A DNA stretch of 64,000 nt, from NCBI RefSeq assembly GCF_013008815.1, contig NZ_CP053097.1, forward strand, positions 496,001 to 560,000, in the 5' to 3' direction. A model generated the notes under the pieces. The model worked only from the letters and a program-made list of their open reading frames with translations. It did not search any database and was not told where the DNA came from. The translations under genes were made by a program, and so were the position numbers. Source of the DNA: Mycoplasma miroungirhinis. Its GTDB lineage: Bacteria; Bacillota_I; Bacilli_A; Mycoplasmatales; Metamycoplasmataceae. This document shows positions 11,432 to 22,404 of the stretch, one piece after another. How positions within the stretch are numbered: the first letter of the stretch is position 1; each line of letters begins with the position of its first letter.

Positions 11432-13076
11432 ATAAATTCACCACCACAAGTGGTTCTTTAAATAGAACTTTAAATATTTTTTTTCTAATAACTTTTCTTA
11501 ATTTTTCTTGAATATCTCTTAGGTTAGTTACTTTTGCATCTAATTCTTCAAATTCCTTATTAAAACATTTATTAACGATGTCATTAATTTGTTCTTTATT
11601 TTCTTTACTAATAATTCCATAACCAACAACATTTAATCCACCTAAAGGTTGTTTGGTTTTATAATCTATTAAACAAGAAACACCAATCATACCATCACGA
11701 GCTAATGTTTCTCTTTCTCTAATTACTTCATGCGAAATATCACCGACACCAAAACCATCGATAATAACATCACCAACATGTCTTATTGTGTGTTTTTGAG
11801 AAATTAATTTATATTTTTCAAATTCAGCAACTTTTCCATTATTTAAAATAATACAGTTATTTAAATTCATTTTTGCTTCAGATACTGCATCATTTACAGC
11901 AACGGTTAAATAACGATATAGTCCTTGGATAGGAATAAAATATTCGGGTTTCAATGTCTTTATTACATCTACTATATCTTGTTTAGCTGGATTACATGAA
12001 TAATATTCAAAACTAGATAATTCAATTAAATTAGAAGTAGTTCTCGCAATTTCATCTAATGTTAAAGCATATTTAACTTCTAGACCATTTACAGGTGGAG
12101 CAATAAATATAACTGCATCTGTGTTTTTAAATTTTAAATAAACATCATTATCAGATGCAATTCTTAAAAATCTTGTATATAACCTTTCAATTGCTCCGGT
12201 TACTAAAATAACTGCATTTTCAACTTCATTTGCAATTTTATAATCTATAAATTCAGGAAGTTGTAAAGTTGGAGACATTTTTTTAACAAGTGAGATTAAT
12301 TTAGAATAATTTAATCCATATGTAATAACAGGTCTATTGTATTTTTTTGCTAGTAATAATATTTCATGAGCTGTAATCATATCTTCATCATATAAACCAA
12401 CAATTATTCTATTATTAGACTTAGTTTCAATGAATTTATACTCAACTTGACCAGTAATTCATAATTTATCAATTGTTTTACCAGGAGAATTAGAATGTCC
12501 TGAATCCATTATTAAAATTTTTAATGGGTCATTGGGAATTTGATGCTTAATTTTTTGTAAATCAGTATTTCCATATGGTCCTAAGTTTCCTACTACAAAA
12601 TTAGTTAAGAATAAAATATTACCATTATTATAATTAAAATTAAATCCTTGAATTCCTGGCAATGCTCCGGCTAATGATATAGGTGTAATTTCAACATTAT
12701 TTACTGTCATTTTCTGATTAAATGTAATAACTTCAAAATCATTATGTTCTATATTATATTTGGAAATTCTTTCTAAAATAATGTATTTATTAAAACTAGA
12801 AGTATAAATTTTTAGTCCTTTAATTTGCATTAAAAGTCAAGGTAAAGCACTAAAACTTTCATTATGTATATCAGTTATAAAAATACCAACTATATTTTTT
12901 TCATGTTTTTCTAAGTAATCAAAATTAGCAATTAAAGTGTCTATACCATTATGACTATTAATAGGTACTTTAGTTCCTGAATTAATAATATAAATTTTAG
13001 AATCAATTTCTAATGCATAACAGTTTTTACCATTTTCGTCTTGTCCACCTAGAGCAAAAAAGTTAACTTTGTCCAT
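11421..13076 (-). CDS. RNase J2-type protein with degenerate active site
   Basis: A 551-residue protein with the RNase J layout (beta-lactamase fold, beta-CASP, C-terminal domain): FFALGGQDENGKNCYALE at residues 7-24, a beta-CASP region, and a C-terminal VGDVIIDGFGVGDISHEVI segment. In active RNase J the second motif is HGHEDH; here it is DIHNES (residues 69-74), so most metal ligands are gone. The later SGHA-type motif is SCNP, lacking its His. Mycoplasmas often carry an active J1 and a degenerate J2 that acts as a partner, so this is probably J2. A good AAAGGAA site precedes the ATG. It overlaps the FtsK-N-like gene by 11 bp. Confidence 0.88.
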
Positions 13077-13162
13077 TTTATTCCTTTCATTATTTGCTCA
13101 ATATAATTAAAATAACTTTTAATTATTTATTAAATATTTTAAACTAAAAGTACAAAATTATT

Positions 13163-15355
13163 TTATTCTCTACTAAAAGAATGAATAGCATTAAGAATAA
13201 ATTCTATCACTTTGTCGATAGTTATTTTTTGATTAGTTTGTCCAGATTTAATAGCTAGATTAAGTGCTGAGCTAACTGCATCTCTAAAACTATTGCTGTT
13301 TAAATCAGCAATATCTTGATAAGGTACAGCTCCATTAATTTCTTGTGATTTTTGAAGATTATCTAAAAATGTATTTAAAAAAGGATTGGGACTAGTTTTT
13401 TTGTATTCTGAAACAAAATTACTTGATGGAAATAAATAACCACTTAAAAACGCAAATGTTTCCACTGGAGTTAATTGTAATGATAGATTTTCAGCAGCTT
13501 TCACTGTAATTTTATAATCTGAATACAATCATTTTAAAAATTTTAGAGTAGCTTTGTCAGCTTTTTTATTTGCATGAATTCCAATAATTGAAGGTCCTTG
13601 AACAATAAAAGTTCCTCTATTTGTGTCATTTGCATTATTTTTTAAAGGTACAGAAGTAGTGATAACTTCATTTGGTGTGATTTGAGGTTTTAAATTTTTA
13701 TCTATTTTTTGAAAATTTTTTAATAGTCAATAACCTATATAAGTATTTGGTAATTTTTGTTCTAAATTATGAATTTCTTCAAGATTAGTCACTGATGGAA
13801 GTTTTGTTAAAATATCATTGACCAACTTTATTTCTGAAACATTAGGAATATTATTCGTTAAATATATTTTTTGGAAATCTTGTTTATTTTTTAAAAATAA
13901 CTCATTAGCAGCAGTTGAATTATGAAGAATTTTTAATTGCGATAAATTTTCTGAAAAGGCTTTGATTTCATTAATGTTTTGATTTGTTAGAAAAACTGAG
14001 TTTTTTGAATTATCTTTTTTATTTAGCCATTTAGTAAATTTATTGTTATTATCTACTTCTAGAGTGTATAAAAATGTGTTTGCACCTATATGAGCTTCGT
14101 TATTGGTTCAATCACCTATTCCAAGATAAGAAATTGTCTGATTTTTATATGAATATGATTCTGGAACATATTTTACATAATTATATGCTAAAGATGAAGA
14201 TATGCTAAATAACATTATGTGTTGTGTTTGTAATGTGGTGGAATTAAAATCAGTTTCTGAATCAAATTGTGTATAAAATCTTCCAGTATTTGCTAAATCA
14301 ACATATTTGTTTAACAATTCAATAAACTCATTATTTTGACTATTTTGAATATTTTCATAGTAATTTAAAATATATTGTTTTGATTTTAAAGGTTTTAGAT
14401 AAAAATTATCAAAGTTATTTGATGCTTTGTTATACATTTGCATAAAAATTTCATTAACAGGATTATCCATTCCTAAAGTAAAAAGTTGATTGGAATTATT
14501 GATACTATTTAATAGTTTTGCAATAAAATAACTAAACTCTAACATTCCATCATATGTAGAAATAATACTATCATCTAATTTAGTGTTTTCATATTGACTA
14601 AAATCTATGTCAGTGACATCTTTAAGTTTTCATAAGTTTTCTAAATATTTTTTAGATTCTGGATTTTGTTGATTAAATTGTTGTAATGATTCGTTTAAAA
14701 GTGCACTATTTTTATTAGAAATTAATGTATCAGTATGTTTTTTTGAATATTTTGAATTTAAAGCATTTAAAATATAACCTAATAATAATTTATTGACACT
14801 TAATATTTCAGATGATTGTCCAAAAGGTAAAATTCATTTTTTAGAATTATCTAAACCTAATATACGGTATGAATTAATTGTAGATTGATTAACTAAATGA
14901 GTATCAACATCATCTAAGTTTAAAATCATATTGTATGAACCTAAAAATACTGCTGTAGAAGGGTAATTTAAAACTAAATTACCTATTGTTTGTCGATCCT
15001 TGCTAGAAATTTTTAGTTTTAAATTATTGTATACATCGTTATAAGTTAAACCAAAATTGTAATTAGCTTCAACTTTTAAAGCATCATTTCATTCTGAATT
15101 ATCTTTATTTTCATCTAAAAATTCATTGTATTTATCAATAATACTATTTAAAGCATTGTATCTTTTTTGATCACTACTAGGTCCAAAATTAGTAATAATT
15201 CTTATTTTTTCTATTTTCTTGCCTTCATTATCTTTTGAAAAATAAGCATCTTGGTCATATCTAGTTGATATTTGACAACTTGCTGCTATTGTAACAACGG
15301 ATGAAGCCAAAGTAACAATTGCAAATGCTTTCAAAATATTTTTAAATTTAAACAT
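13163..15355 (-). CDS. P80-type surface lipoprotein, solute-binding-like
   Basis: A 730-residue lipoprotein. The signal peptide MFKFKNILKAFAIVTLASSV ends in the lipobox IAASC with the lipidated Cys at residue 27. An alternative ATG 19 codons upstream would add a hydrophobic extension, and the signal peptide favours the start used here. The mature protein has sections like extracellular solute-binding proteins: KIRIITNFGPSSDQKRYNAL near the N-terminus and IIGIHANKKADKATLKFLKW near residue 600. This pattern fits the mycoplasma P80/P68 lipoprotein families. No permease genes adjoin it, so its substrate is unknown. No ribosome site is present; a TATAAT box ends 6 nt before the ATG. Confidence 0.82.
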
Positions 15356-15361
15356 AATTAA

Positions 15362-15367
15362 ATTATA
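15362..15367 (-). promoter_or_regulatory. -10 box giving a probable leaderless start (P80 lipoprotein)
   Basis: TATAAT on the minus strand, 6 nt before the ATG at 15355. No Shine-Dalgarno sequence lies between. Confidence 0.5.
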
Positions 15368-15398
15368 TATAAAATATATAAAAACTAAAAACAGAAAA

Positions 15399-15427
15399 TA
15401 AAAAAATACCAAGACAAGCTTGGTATT
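15399..15427 (-). terminator. Terminator after pdhB
   Basis: AATACCAAG (15405-15413) pairs with CTTGGTATT (15419-15427) around a 5-nt loop and is followed on the minus strand by six T. It ends the pdhAB transcript ahead of the lipoprotein gene. Confidence 0.85.
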
Positions 15428-15443
15428 AAAAAATTATTAATAA

Positions 15444-16445
15444 TTATTTTTTGTATAATTCTTTGATTTCGTATGCAATTTTTTTATCAGTAACCATGAA
15501 TAAACCTTCTAAGTTTGGTAAAGGAACTGTTACATCTGGTGCAGCTAAACGAACTGGTGCTGCTTGTAAATCATCAAAACAATGTTCATTTACACGTGTT
15601 ATAACTTCTGAAGCGATTGATAATGTAGAAACTGCTTCTGTAACCACAAGAACTTTTCCTGTTTTCTTAACTGAATTTACAATTGTTTCTGTATCTAATG
15701 GTTTTAAAGTTTGTAAATCAATAACTTCTACTGAACCTTCAAATCCTTCTTCACCTAATGCTTTTAATGCTTTAAGTGTTTCATGTAACATGTGTCCGTA
15801 TGTAACAACTGTTAAATCGGTTCCTTCTGTAACAACATTTGCTTTTCCTAATTCAACTGTGTAGTATCCTTCTGGAATTTCTTGTTTAAATGCACGGTAA
15901 TCATGTTTATGTTCTAAGAATATAACTGGATCTTCACTTTCCATTGATGCAATTAGTAATCCTTTTGTGTTGTAAGGTGTAGAAGGCATTACAACTGTTA
16001 ATCCTGGAATATGTGAGAATATTGCTTCAATTGCTTCTGAGTGGTGTTCTAGAGCTTTAACTCCTCCACCTACTGGCATTCTGAATACTGCTGGAACACT
16101 GTATTTTCCACGTGAACGGTTACGAATACGAGCTCCATTTGTACAAATTTGTGCTAATGCGTATCAACAAAATCCTGAGAATTGGAATTCAACAACTGGT
16201 CTTAATCCTGCCATTGCAGCTCCGATTGCTGAACCAGCTATAGCTGATTCTGAAATTGGAGAGTCTCAAACTCTATCTTCACCGAATTGTTTTTGTAATC
16301 CATCTGTTGCACGGAAAACTCCACCTTCGAATCCTGCATCTTCTCCATATAAAACGTATCTTTCATCTTTAGCGAACATTAATTTTAAAGCTTGGTTTAA
16401 AGCACCTATGTTATTTACGGTAATTTTTTTATCTGTATCTGACAT
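15444..16445 (-). CDS. pdhB: Pyruvate dehydrogenase E1 component, beta subunit
   Basis: With PdhA it forms the thiamine-diphosphate E1 enzyme that decarboxylates pyruvate and acetylates the E2 lipoyl group. The 333-residue protein has the family landmarks [18 protein letters not shown] (about residues 34-51), [42 protein letters not shown] and the C-terminal transketolase domain ([20 protein letters not shown]). Length is normal. AAGGAGAT lies 5 nt before the ATG. It follows pdhA by 22 nt, and a terminator follows. E2 is not in this window; E3 (lpdA) is 38 kb away. Confidence 0.96.
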
Positions 16446-16467
16446 AATTTATCTCCTTAAATACTGA

Positions 16468-17559
16468 TTATAAGTATTTTTTCCCTTCTTCAAGTTGACT
16501 TTTTAATTCAGGTGTAAGTTCTTCATATGTATATTTAAAGATGTCTTCGTATCCTTCTTTTGCTAAGTCTTCTGTAGATTGTGCATAAGCTTCTTTAGCT
16601 GCTTCAAGTGCTTCTTCTCATATTTTTGTTTTTTGTTCTTCTGTTAAAATACTATTTTCAAATAAGTATTTTTCGATACGGTGCATTGGTTCTCATTTTT
16701 CTTTTTCTTCTTCTAATTCACGTGAACGGTAAATACGTGGACTATCTGAAGTGGTGTGTTGTCCTTGACGTCATGTAACAAATTCAACTAGAACTGGTCC
16801 ATGTCCTTGACGAATATATTCTGCTACTTCTTTAGCTACTTCATATGAAGCTAGTAAGTCGTTTCCATCAACACGTAATCCTGGGATGTTGTATGACATA
16901 GCTCTTTGTGATAATGCACGAACTGTGTAACTATTGTGTTCTGGAACAGAAATTGCTCATTGGTTATTAGCAACAACGTAAAATACTGGTAATTTACGTA
17001 GTGCTGCAATGTTTAATGATTCGTGGAATTCACCTTCGTTTGTTCCACCATTTCCAACTATTGTTAGTACTAAAGGTCTTTCAACTTTTCTTTGTTTTAA
17101 TGCATATCCAATTCCTGCTGCATGTGAACATTGTGAAGCAATAACAACTTGAATTGGTGTTACGTTAACTCCGTCTGCAAAACGTGAACCTTGTTCTGAT
17201 CCTCTTCAGTAGTTGTAAATATCTCTCATTGTTACACCATGTGCTAACATTGCTGGTAAAGCACGGTAGTGAGGTACTAATCAATCTTGTTTATTTAAAA
17301 TTGATCCTAATACAGTTAAGAATGCTTCTTCTCCTAAGTTAGGTGCAAATGTTCCTAAACGTCCTGTTTTTTGTAATGTTAATGAGTACATATCTCATTG
17401 ACGTGATGCTACCATATTTTTATATAGTTTTAATAATTCTTCATTTGTAGCTGTTGGTTTGTAATTTTTATCAATTAAATCTCCATTAACATCTACTAAA
17501 CGAATCATTTCATCTTTGTCTGTCATTACTAGATCAGGTTTAATATATTTGAAATCCAT
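16468..17559 (-). CDS. pdhA: Pyruvate dehydrogenase E1 component, alpha subunit
   Basis: Thiamine-diphosphate subunit of pyruvate dehydrogenase, 363 residues. Landmarks are SRQWDMYSLTLQKTGRLG, the GSEQGSRF region and the cofactor-binding stretch TIVGNGGTNEGEFHESLN followed by VVANNQWAIS. The usual ThDP motif is GDG...NN with the Asp holding the magnesium; here the codon is AAT, giving GNG. The rest of the motif and the phosphoryl-loop region SRELEEE are intact, so the enzyme is probably functional, but this residue deserves checking. First gene of pdhAB. A long AAGGAAAGGAAAT ribosome region precedes the ATG. The 228-bp gap to the divergent pta gene holds both promoters; no clear -35/-10 pair can be chosen. 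Confidence 0.95.
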
Positions 17560-17787
17560 TTAAAATATTTCCTTTCCTTAATTTAAATTTTTACATACTT
17601 ATTATAAAATAGAATTTCAAAAAATTTATATAATTCAAACAAAAAGTAATTTGAAAATATAAATAAGTAAAAAAATGTATGAAAATTAAGTGTTTTTCTT
17701 TTTTTTAAAATTTTTTTGTCTTATTAATTATTTATAAACTAAAATAATAAGATGAAAAAAATATTATAAATTAGAGGAGACTATTTA

Positions 17788-18765
17788 ATGGAATTATCTA
17801 AATATTCAAAATACATAAATGATTTGCTTAAAGAAAAAGCATCAGAAAAAATTTTAAGTGTTTTATTTATTGATGGAGATGATAAAAGAGCTCGTGAAGC
17901 GGCTAAATATTTAAAAGAACATAATTTAGCAAAACCAATTATGTTACTAGAAACAAAAGATCAAATTGTAGAAGATGGTCTAGAAAATCTAGTTTTAGAA
18001 GACTTAACAGTTCAAAAAGACGCATATGCTTTAAAATTGGCAGAAATAAGAAAAGGTAAAGAAGACTACGCAACAGTAAGAAAATACCTTGATACTCGTC
18101 CATTTTATGGAGCAATGATGTTAAGAAATAAGGATATAGATTCAGCAGTTGGTGGTTTAATTTATTCAACAGCAGATATTTTAAGAGCTGCATTTAAATC
18201 AATTGGACCAAAACCAGGAATTAAAACAATATCATCATTAATAATAATGCATAAAGATGATGAAAAATTTATTATTACTGACCCTTCAACTGTTGAAAAA
18301 CCAACAGCTGAACAAATAGTTGATATTGCAAAAAACGCAACAGAATTTGCAAGAACAATGAAAATGAATGATTTAGCAGGATTTTTAACATATTCAACTA
18401 ATGGTTCTGGTAAAGGTGAAAATCCTGATTTAGTAAGAAAAGCAGTTGCATTAGCAAGTGAAGATAGTTATCTAAACATCATCAAAGGTGAAATGCAATT
18501 TGATTCAGCTTACAATTTAGATGTAAGAAAACAAAAATTCCCTTCTGCACCTCAAAAAGAATTAGGAATTTATGTATATCCTAACTTAGAAAGTTGTAAC
18601 ATAGGATACAAAATGGCTCAAAGATTAGGAAAATATGGAGCTGTTGGAGCTATAATTCAAGGTGTTAACGCAGCTATAAACGATTTTAGTCGTGGTGCAA
18701 CTGTACAAGATGTTATTGATGTTACTTCAATTACAATCTTAAAAGGATACGATTTTCTTAAATAA
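17788..18765 (+). CDS. pta: Phosphate acetyltransferase
   Basis: Converts acetyl-CoA and phosphate to acetyl phosphate, the step between pyruvate dehydrogenase and acetate kinase. The 325-residue protein matches the phosphate acetyl/butyryltransferase domain: KIRKGKEDYATVRKYL-like segment (EIRKGKEDYATV near residues 91-102), GGLIYSTADILRAAFKSIG (125-143), and a C-terminal segment with GAIIQGVNAAINDFSRG (about 287-303). Length is normal for the short bacterial form. A strong GAGGAG lies at 17774-17779. The stop overlaps the ackA start (TAATG). It is divergent from pdhAB, so acetyl-CoA production and use are adjacent. Confidence 0.95.
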   Translation: MELSKYSKYINDLLKEKASEKILSVLFIDGDDKRAREAAKYLKEHNLAKPIMLLETKDQIVEDGLENLVLEDLTVQKDAYALKLAEIRKGKEDYATVRKYLDTRPFYGAMMLRNKDIDSAVGGLIYSTADILRAAFKSIGPKPGIKTISSLIIMHKDDEKFIITDPSTVEKPTAEQIVDIAKNATEFARTMKMNDLAGFLTYSTNGSGKGENPDLVRKAVALASEDSYLNIIKGEMQFDSAYNLDVRKQKFPSAPQKELGIYVYPNLESCNIGYKMAQRLGKYGAVGAIIQGVNAAINDFSRGATVQDVIDVTSITILKGYDFLK

Positions 18766-19952
18766 TGAAAAAAATATTAGTAGTTAATCCTGGTTCATCA
18801 TCATTAAAATGATCTTTATATTCAAAAAATAAATTAGAATTAATTGCTTCTGGAATTTGTGAAAGAATTCATTTAGATGGAAGAATTATCACTAAATTCA
18901 AAGAACAAAAGTTTGTTGATGAGTTAGATTTACCAGACCATACCATAGCAGTACGTGAATTAATTGAATTATGAAAAAAATACAATATTATTCAAGATTT
19001 AAATGAATTAATAGCAATTGGTTTTAGAACACCATTTTCTGGTAAAAAATATTTAAGTCCAGTTATTTATAATGATGATGTTAAAAAAGCAATTGAACAT
19101 GCTGCAAAATTCATTCCTCTTCATTCTCCTGCTACATTAACAACTGTTGATGCTTTTGAAAAAAATATTCCCAAAGTAACTAAAATCATTGCTCAAGATA
19201 CAGCATTTCATACTACAATTCCAAAAATTAACAGTACATTTGCAATAAATCAAGAATGAGCTAAAAAATATGACATTTTTAAATTTGGATACCATGGTCT
19301 AAGTCATGACTATATAACTTTCAAAATGAAAAAAATATTAGGTAAAAAAAATGTTAATATTATTATTGCACATTTAGGATCTGGTTCAAGTATTTGTGCA
19401 GTTAAAGATTCAAAATCACTAGATGTTTCAGTTGGTTTTAGTAGTTTAGATGGTCTAATAATGGGTACTCGTTCTGGAAATATAGATCCAGGTATTCCTG
19501 ATTATTTAATTAGAATTGAAGGATGTAGTCCTCAAGATGTATTTGAAATGATGGTTAAAAAATCAGGATTATTAGGTGTTAGTGGAGTATCAAATGATGT
19601 AAGAGATTTACATCAAGCACAAGCAAATGGAAACAAAGATGCTGCTTTTGCAATTGATTTATTTGTTTCAAAAGTCGTTGATTATATAGCAAGTTACATT
19701 AACAAAATACAAAAACCTATTGATGGTATTGTTTTTACAGCAGGTATTGGTGAAAATGATGAAATTATAAGACAAAAAGTCTCAGCACAATTACAAGCAA
19801 CATTTGGAATAAAAATATCTCAAAAAGCTAATCTTGAATCTTATTCTGACTATAAACTTATTTCTTCAAAATCTTCAAAAATACCAGTTTATAAAATAAA
19901 AACAAATGAAGAATTAGTTATTGCTCGTTATGTAAAGGAATTAATTAAATAA
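18765..19952 (+). CDS. ackA: Acetate kinase
   Basis: Makes ATP from acetyl phosphate, the energy-yielding end of the PDH-Pta-Ack route. The 395-residue protein has VVNPGSSSLKW at the N-terminus, PLHSPATL and FGYHGLSHDY (active-site His regions), HLGSGSSICAV, GTRSGNIDPGI (Arg) and TAGIGEND, plus NEELVIARY near the end. The usual GHRVVHGG is GFRTPFSGK here; the Arg is kept but the His and Gly-Gly are changed. The remaining catalytic residues are present, so activity is likely. ATG overlaps the pta stop by one base. Read with TGA as Trp. A strong terminator follows. Confidence 0.95.
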
Positions 19953-19956
19953 TATT

Positions 19957-19989
19957 AAGTATGCAGTATATATACTGTATGCTTTTTTA
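19957..19989 (+). terminator. Terminator after ackA
   Basis: AGTATGCAGTATA (19958-19970) pairs, with two G-T wobbles, with TATACTGTATGCT (19971-19983) and runs into six T. Confidence 0.85.
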
Positions 19990-20090
19990 TTTTAATCAAA
20001 ATAAATTTATAAGATTTTCTTTGTTAAAGATAATTATAATTTATAATTTTATAAATAAAATTAAGAATTTTAAGGATGATTAGGAGAATT

Positions 20091-20675
20091 ATGTTTAATA
20101 AAAAAATTATCATTTTTTGTGGGCCTAGTGGAGTTGGAAAAGGAACAATTGAAACTAGATTATTTGATGATATAGCACTGAAATTAAAGCTTTCTGTTTC
20201 TGCAACGACAAGATCACCTCGAAAAGGAGAAATAGAAGGTGTTCATTACTATTTTATTTCAAAAGAACAATTCAAAAAACATATAGAAAATAACGATTTA
20301 ATTGAATGATCTCAACATTTTGATAATTATTATGGTACTTTATATAGTAATTTACAAAAAATAAGTAATGAAGGCTTTATTCCTTTTTTAGAAATTGAAA
20401 CAAATGGTGCGATTCAAATTTTAAATAAATATAAAACACAACAAATTGAAGATAAAATTATTTCAATTTTTGTAATGCCTCCTTCATTTAAAGAATTAGA
20501 AAGAAGAATCACTGAAAGGGGTTCAGAAACACCAGAAACAATTAAAAAACGGATGGAAAAAGCATTTGATGAAGTTAAATATGCAAATTTATTTAAGCAT
20601 ACAGTCGTAAATGATACAGTTGAAGGTACTTATTTAGAAATTAAAAATATAATTGAGAAAGAATTTAATTTATAA
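20091..20675 (+). CDS. gmk: Guanylate kinase
   Basis: Phosphorylates GMP to GDP. The 194-residue protein has Walker A FCGPSGVGKGTIETR (residues 8-22), the GMP-binding TTRSPRKGEIEGVHYYF (about 38-54) and the lid region ERRITERGSETPETIKKRM. The start at 20091 is chosen because TAGGAG lies 5 nt upstream; an in-frame ATG at 20076 overlaps that site. First gene of an eight-gene unit in which most stops and starts overlap. TATAAT-like boxes occur at 20035-20047, but spacing to a possible TTGTTA (20021) is poor, so the promoter is not assigned. Confidence 0.95.
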
Positions 20676-21427
20676 TGTCAATAAAATGAGTTATAAAGTC
20701 TGAAACAGGTCCTATTAGAAAAGAAAATCAAGATTTTGCAGGTTTTGTTAATAAAAAAAATGTTGTAATGGGAATTTTATGTGACGGAATGGGTGGACAT
20801 AAAAATGGTTCTGTAGCTTCAAAAGTTGCGGTAAAAGAATTCATTGATTTTTTTAATAACTCGCAAATTGAAACAATTGATGCATTTGATTCCAAAAACA
20901 TTCAAAAGTGATTTCAAGAAGGATTAGAACAAGTTACAAAAAAAATGAAATCACTTGCTAATATGGATTCACAATATTTAGATATGGGAACTACATTAGT
21001 TATTAGTTTATTTTTCCAAAAAGAACAAGAATTATATGTTTTTAACTTAGGTGATTCACATGCATATTTATATAATGGTTTTTTACATCAAATAACCAAA
21101 GACCAAAACATAATGAATTATTTAATCGATAAAGAAAATCTATCTCCTGAAAAAGCAAAAAACATTCACGGATGAGATCGTTTAGTAAGTGCTTTAGGAC
21201 CTAAAAAAAATGCAATTGCTGAGACTTATAATATTCATAAAGATTCCAATCCTAAATACATTATTTTAACTTCTGATGGTATTCACAGTTTTATTCCTAA
21301 AATATTATTTGAAACTATTTTAAATGATAACTCGCCAATTGAACAAAAAGCCAATAAGTTAGTAAAAAATGCAATTGAATTAAAATCAAATGATAATCTT
21401 ACGTGTTTAATTATGGAGGTTAATTAA
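20675..21427 (+). CDS. prpC: PP2C-type Ser/Thr phosphatase (PrpC/Stp)
   Basis: A 250-residue metal-dependent protein phosphatase. The PP2C signatures are TGPIRKENQDFAG (residues about 11-23), LCDGMGGHKNGSVAS (about 35-49, metal-binding Asp-Gly), GTTLVISLF, FNLGDSHAYLYNG, and ILTSDGIHSFI followed by a late NDNLTCLIM (metal Asp-Asn). It removes phosphates added by the partner kinase encoded next. The start overlaps the gmk stop (TAATG) and the stop overlaps the kinase start (TAATG). The gmk-prpC-prkC-rsgA-rpe order is a conserved Firmicutes/mollicute cluster. Confidence 0.95.
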
Positions 21428-22404
21428 TGGAACAAAAAATGTCAAAATTAACTTCTCTTTATAACGTTTTAGATAAAAACTTAGGTAAGGGTGGAATGGG
21501 TTATGTTTGGTTGTGTGAAAATAAAATTACCAAACAAAAAGCAGCAATTAAAATTTTAAAAAATGAATACACACTTGTGGAAAAAAATAGATTCCAAAAT
21601 GAAATTCTTAATTTACAAAACATTAATAGTAAATATGTAGTTAAATATTATGATTCAAGTTTTAATGAAAATGAACAATGAATAAGTATGGAATATGTTG
21701 AAGGTGAAAGTTTAAAACAATGTATTTCCAAGCAAAAATATTTAGATTTAGAAACTGCATTAGATTATGCTAAAATGATTGCTCAAGCCTTATCCGATAT
21801 ACATAATATGAATTTAATTCACCGAGATTTAAAAAGTTCTAACGTTATAATTTCAACTAATGGTGATATAAAAATTATTGATTTTGGAATTAGTCTAAGT
21901 AGTGAAAGCGAAAGATTAACAAAAGAAAATAATGTTATTGGTACAGCAGAATATTTAGCCCCTGAGTTGATTCAAAATACTGAACTTGCTTCATTTCAAA
22001 GTGATATGTATAGTTTTGGTATTTTATTATTTGAAATGTTAGAAGGTTCAGTACCTTTTACAGGTCATGAAAAATTAATGGCTCATATCAATAATAAAAT
22101 CCCTAATTTAACTAGATTAAATACAATGATTCCTCAATCAGTTCAAAACATAATTAATAAATGTTGTGCAAAACTGCCTAATAATCGGTATGAAAATATG
22201 ATGTATGTTTTAGATGATTTAAAACATGCTCTTGACAAAGACAAAATAATTGAAAAAAAAATAAATCCAGATAAAAAACAAAGAAAATCCATCATAGAAA
22301 TGTTTGAAAATAAAACTTTTACATTAGGTTTACTTATTACTGGAAGTTTATTATTAATTATTACATTAGTGTGTTTAATATTACTCACAAAAGGAATAAT
22401 ATAA
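21427..22404 (+). CDS. prkC: Membrane Ser/Thr protein kinase (PrkC/PknB type) without sensor domain
   Basis: A 325-residue Hanks-type kinase: glycine loop GKGGMGYVWL (about residues 19-28), AIKILK (lysine), IHRDLKSSNVI (catalytic loop), KIIDFGISL (DFG), GTAEYLAPEL (activation segment) and SDMYSFGILLFEMLEG. One membrane segment at about 297-321 ends four residues before the C-terminus. The extracellular PASTA repeats of Firmicutes PrkC are absent, as expected without peptidoglycan. Coupled on both sides by TAATG overlaps to prpC and rsgA. Likely role: global phosphorylation control, opposed by the phosphatase. Confidence 0.95.

Noticed and set aside
15356-15412. Longer start for the P80 lipoprotein (ORF start at 15412)
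   Set aside because: It would place a second hydrophobic stretch before a normal signal peptide, and the -10 box would then lie inside the gene.
17939-18193. Leucine-rich minus-strand ORF inside pta
   Set aside because: Antisense of a firmly identified gene; the leucine content reflects A+T-rich antisense composition.
20076-20090. Upstream ATG for gmk adding MIRRI
   Set aside because: It overlaps the ribosome site TAGGAG that fits the ATG at 20091.
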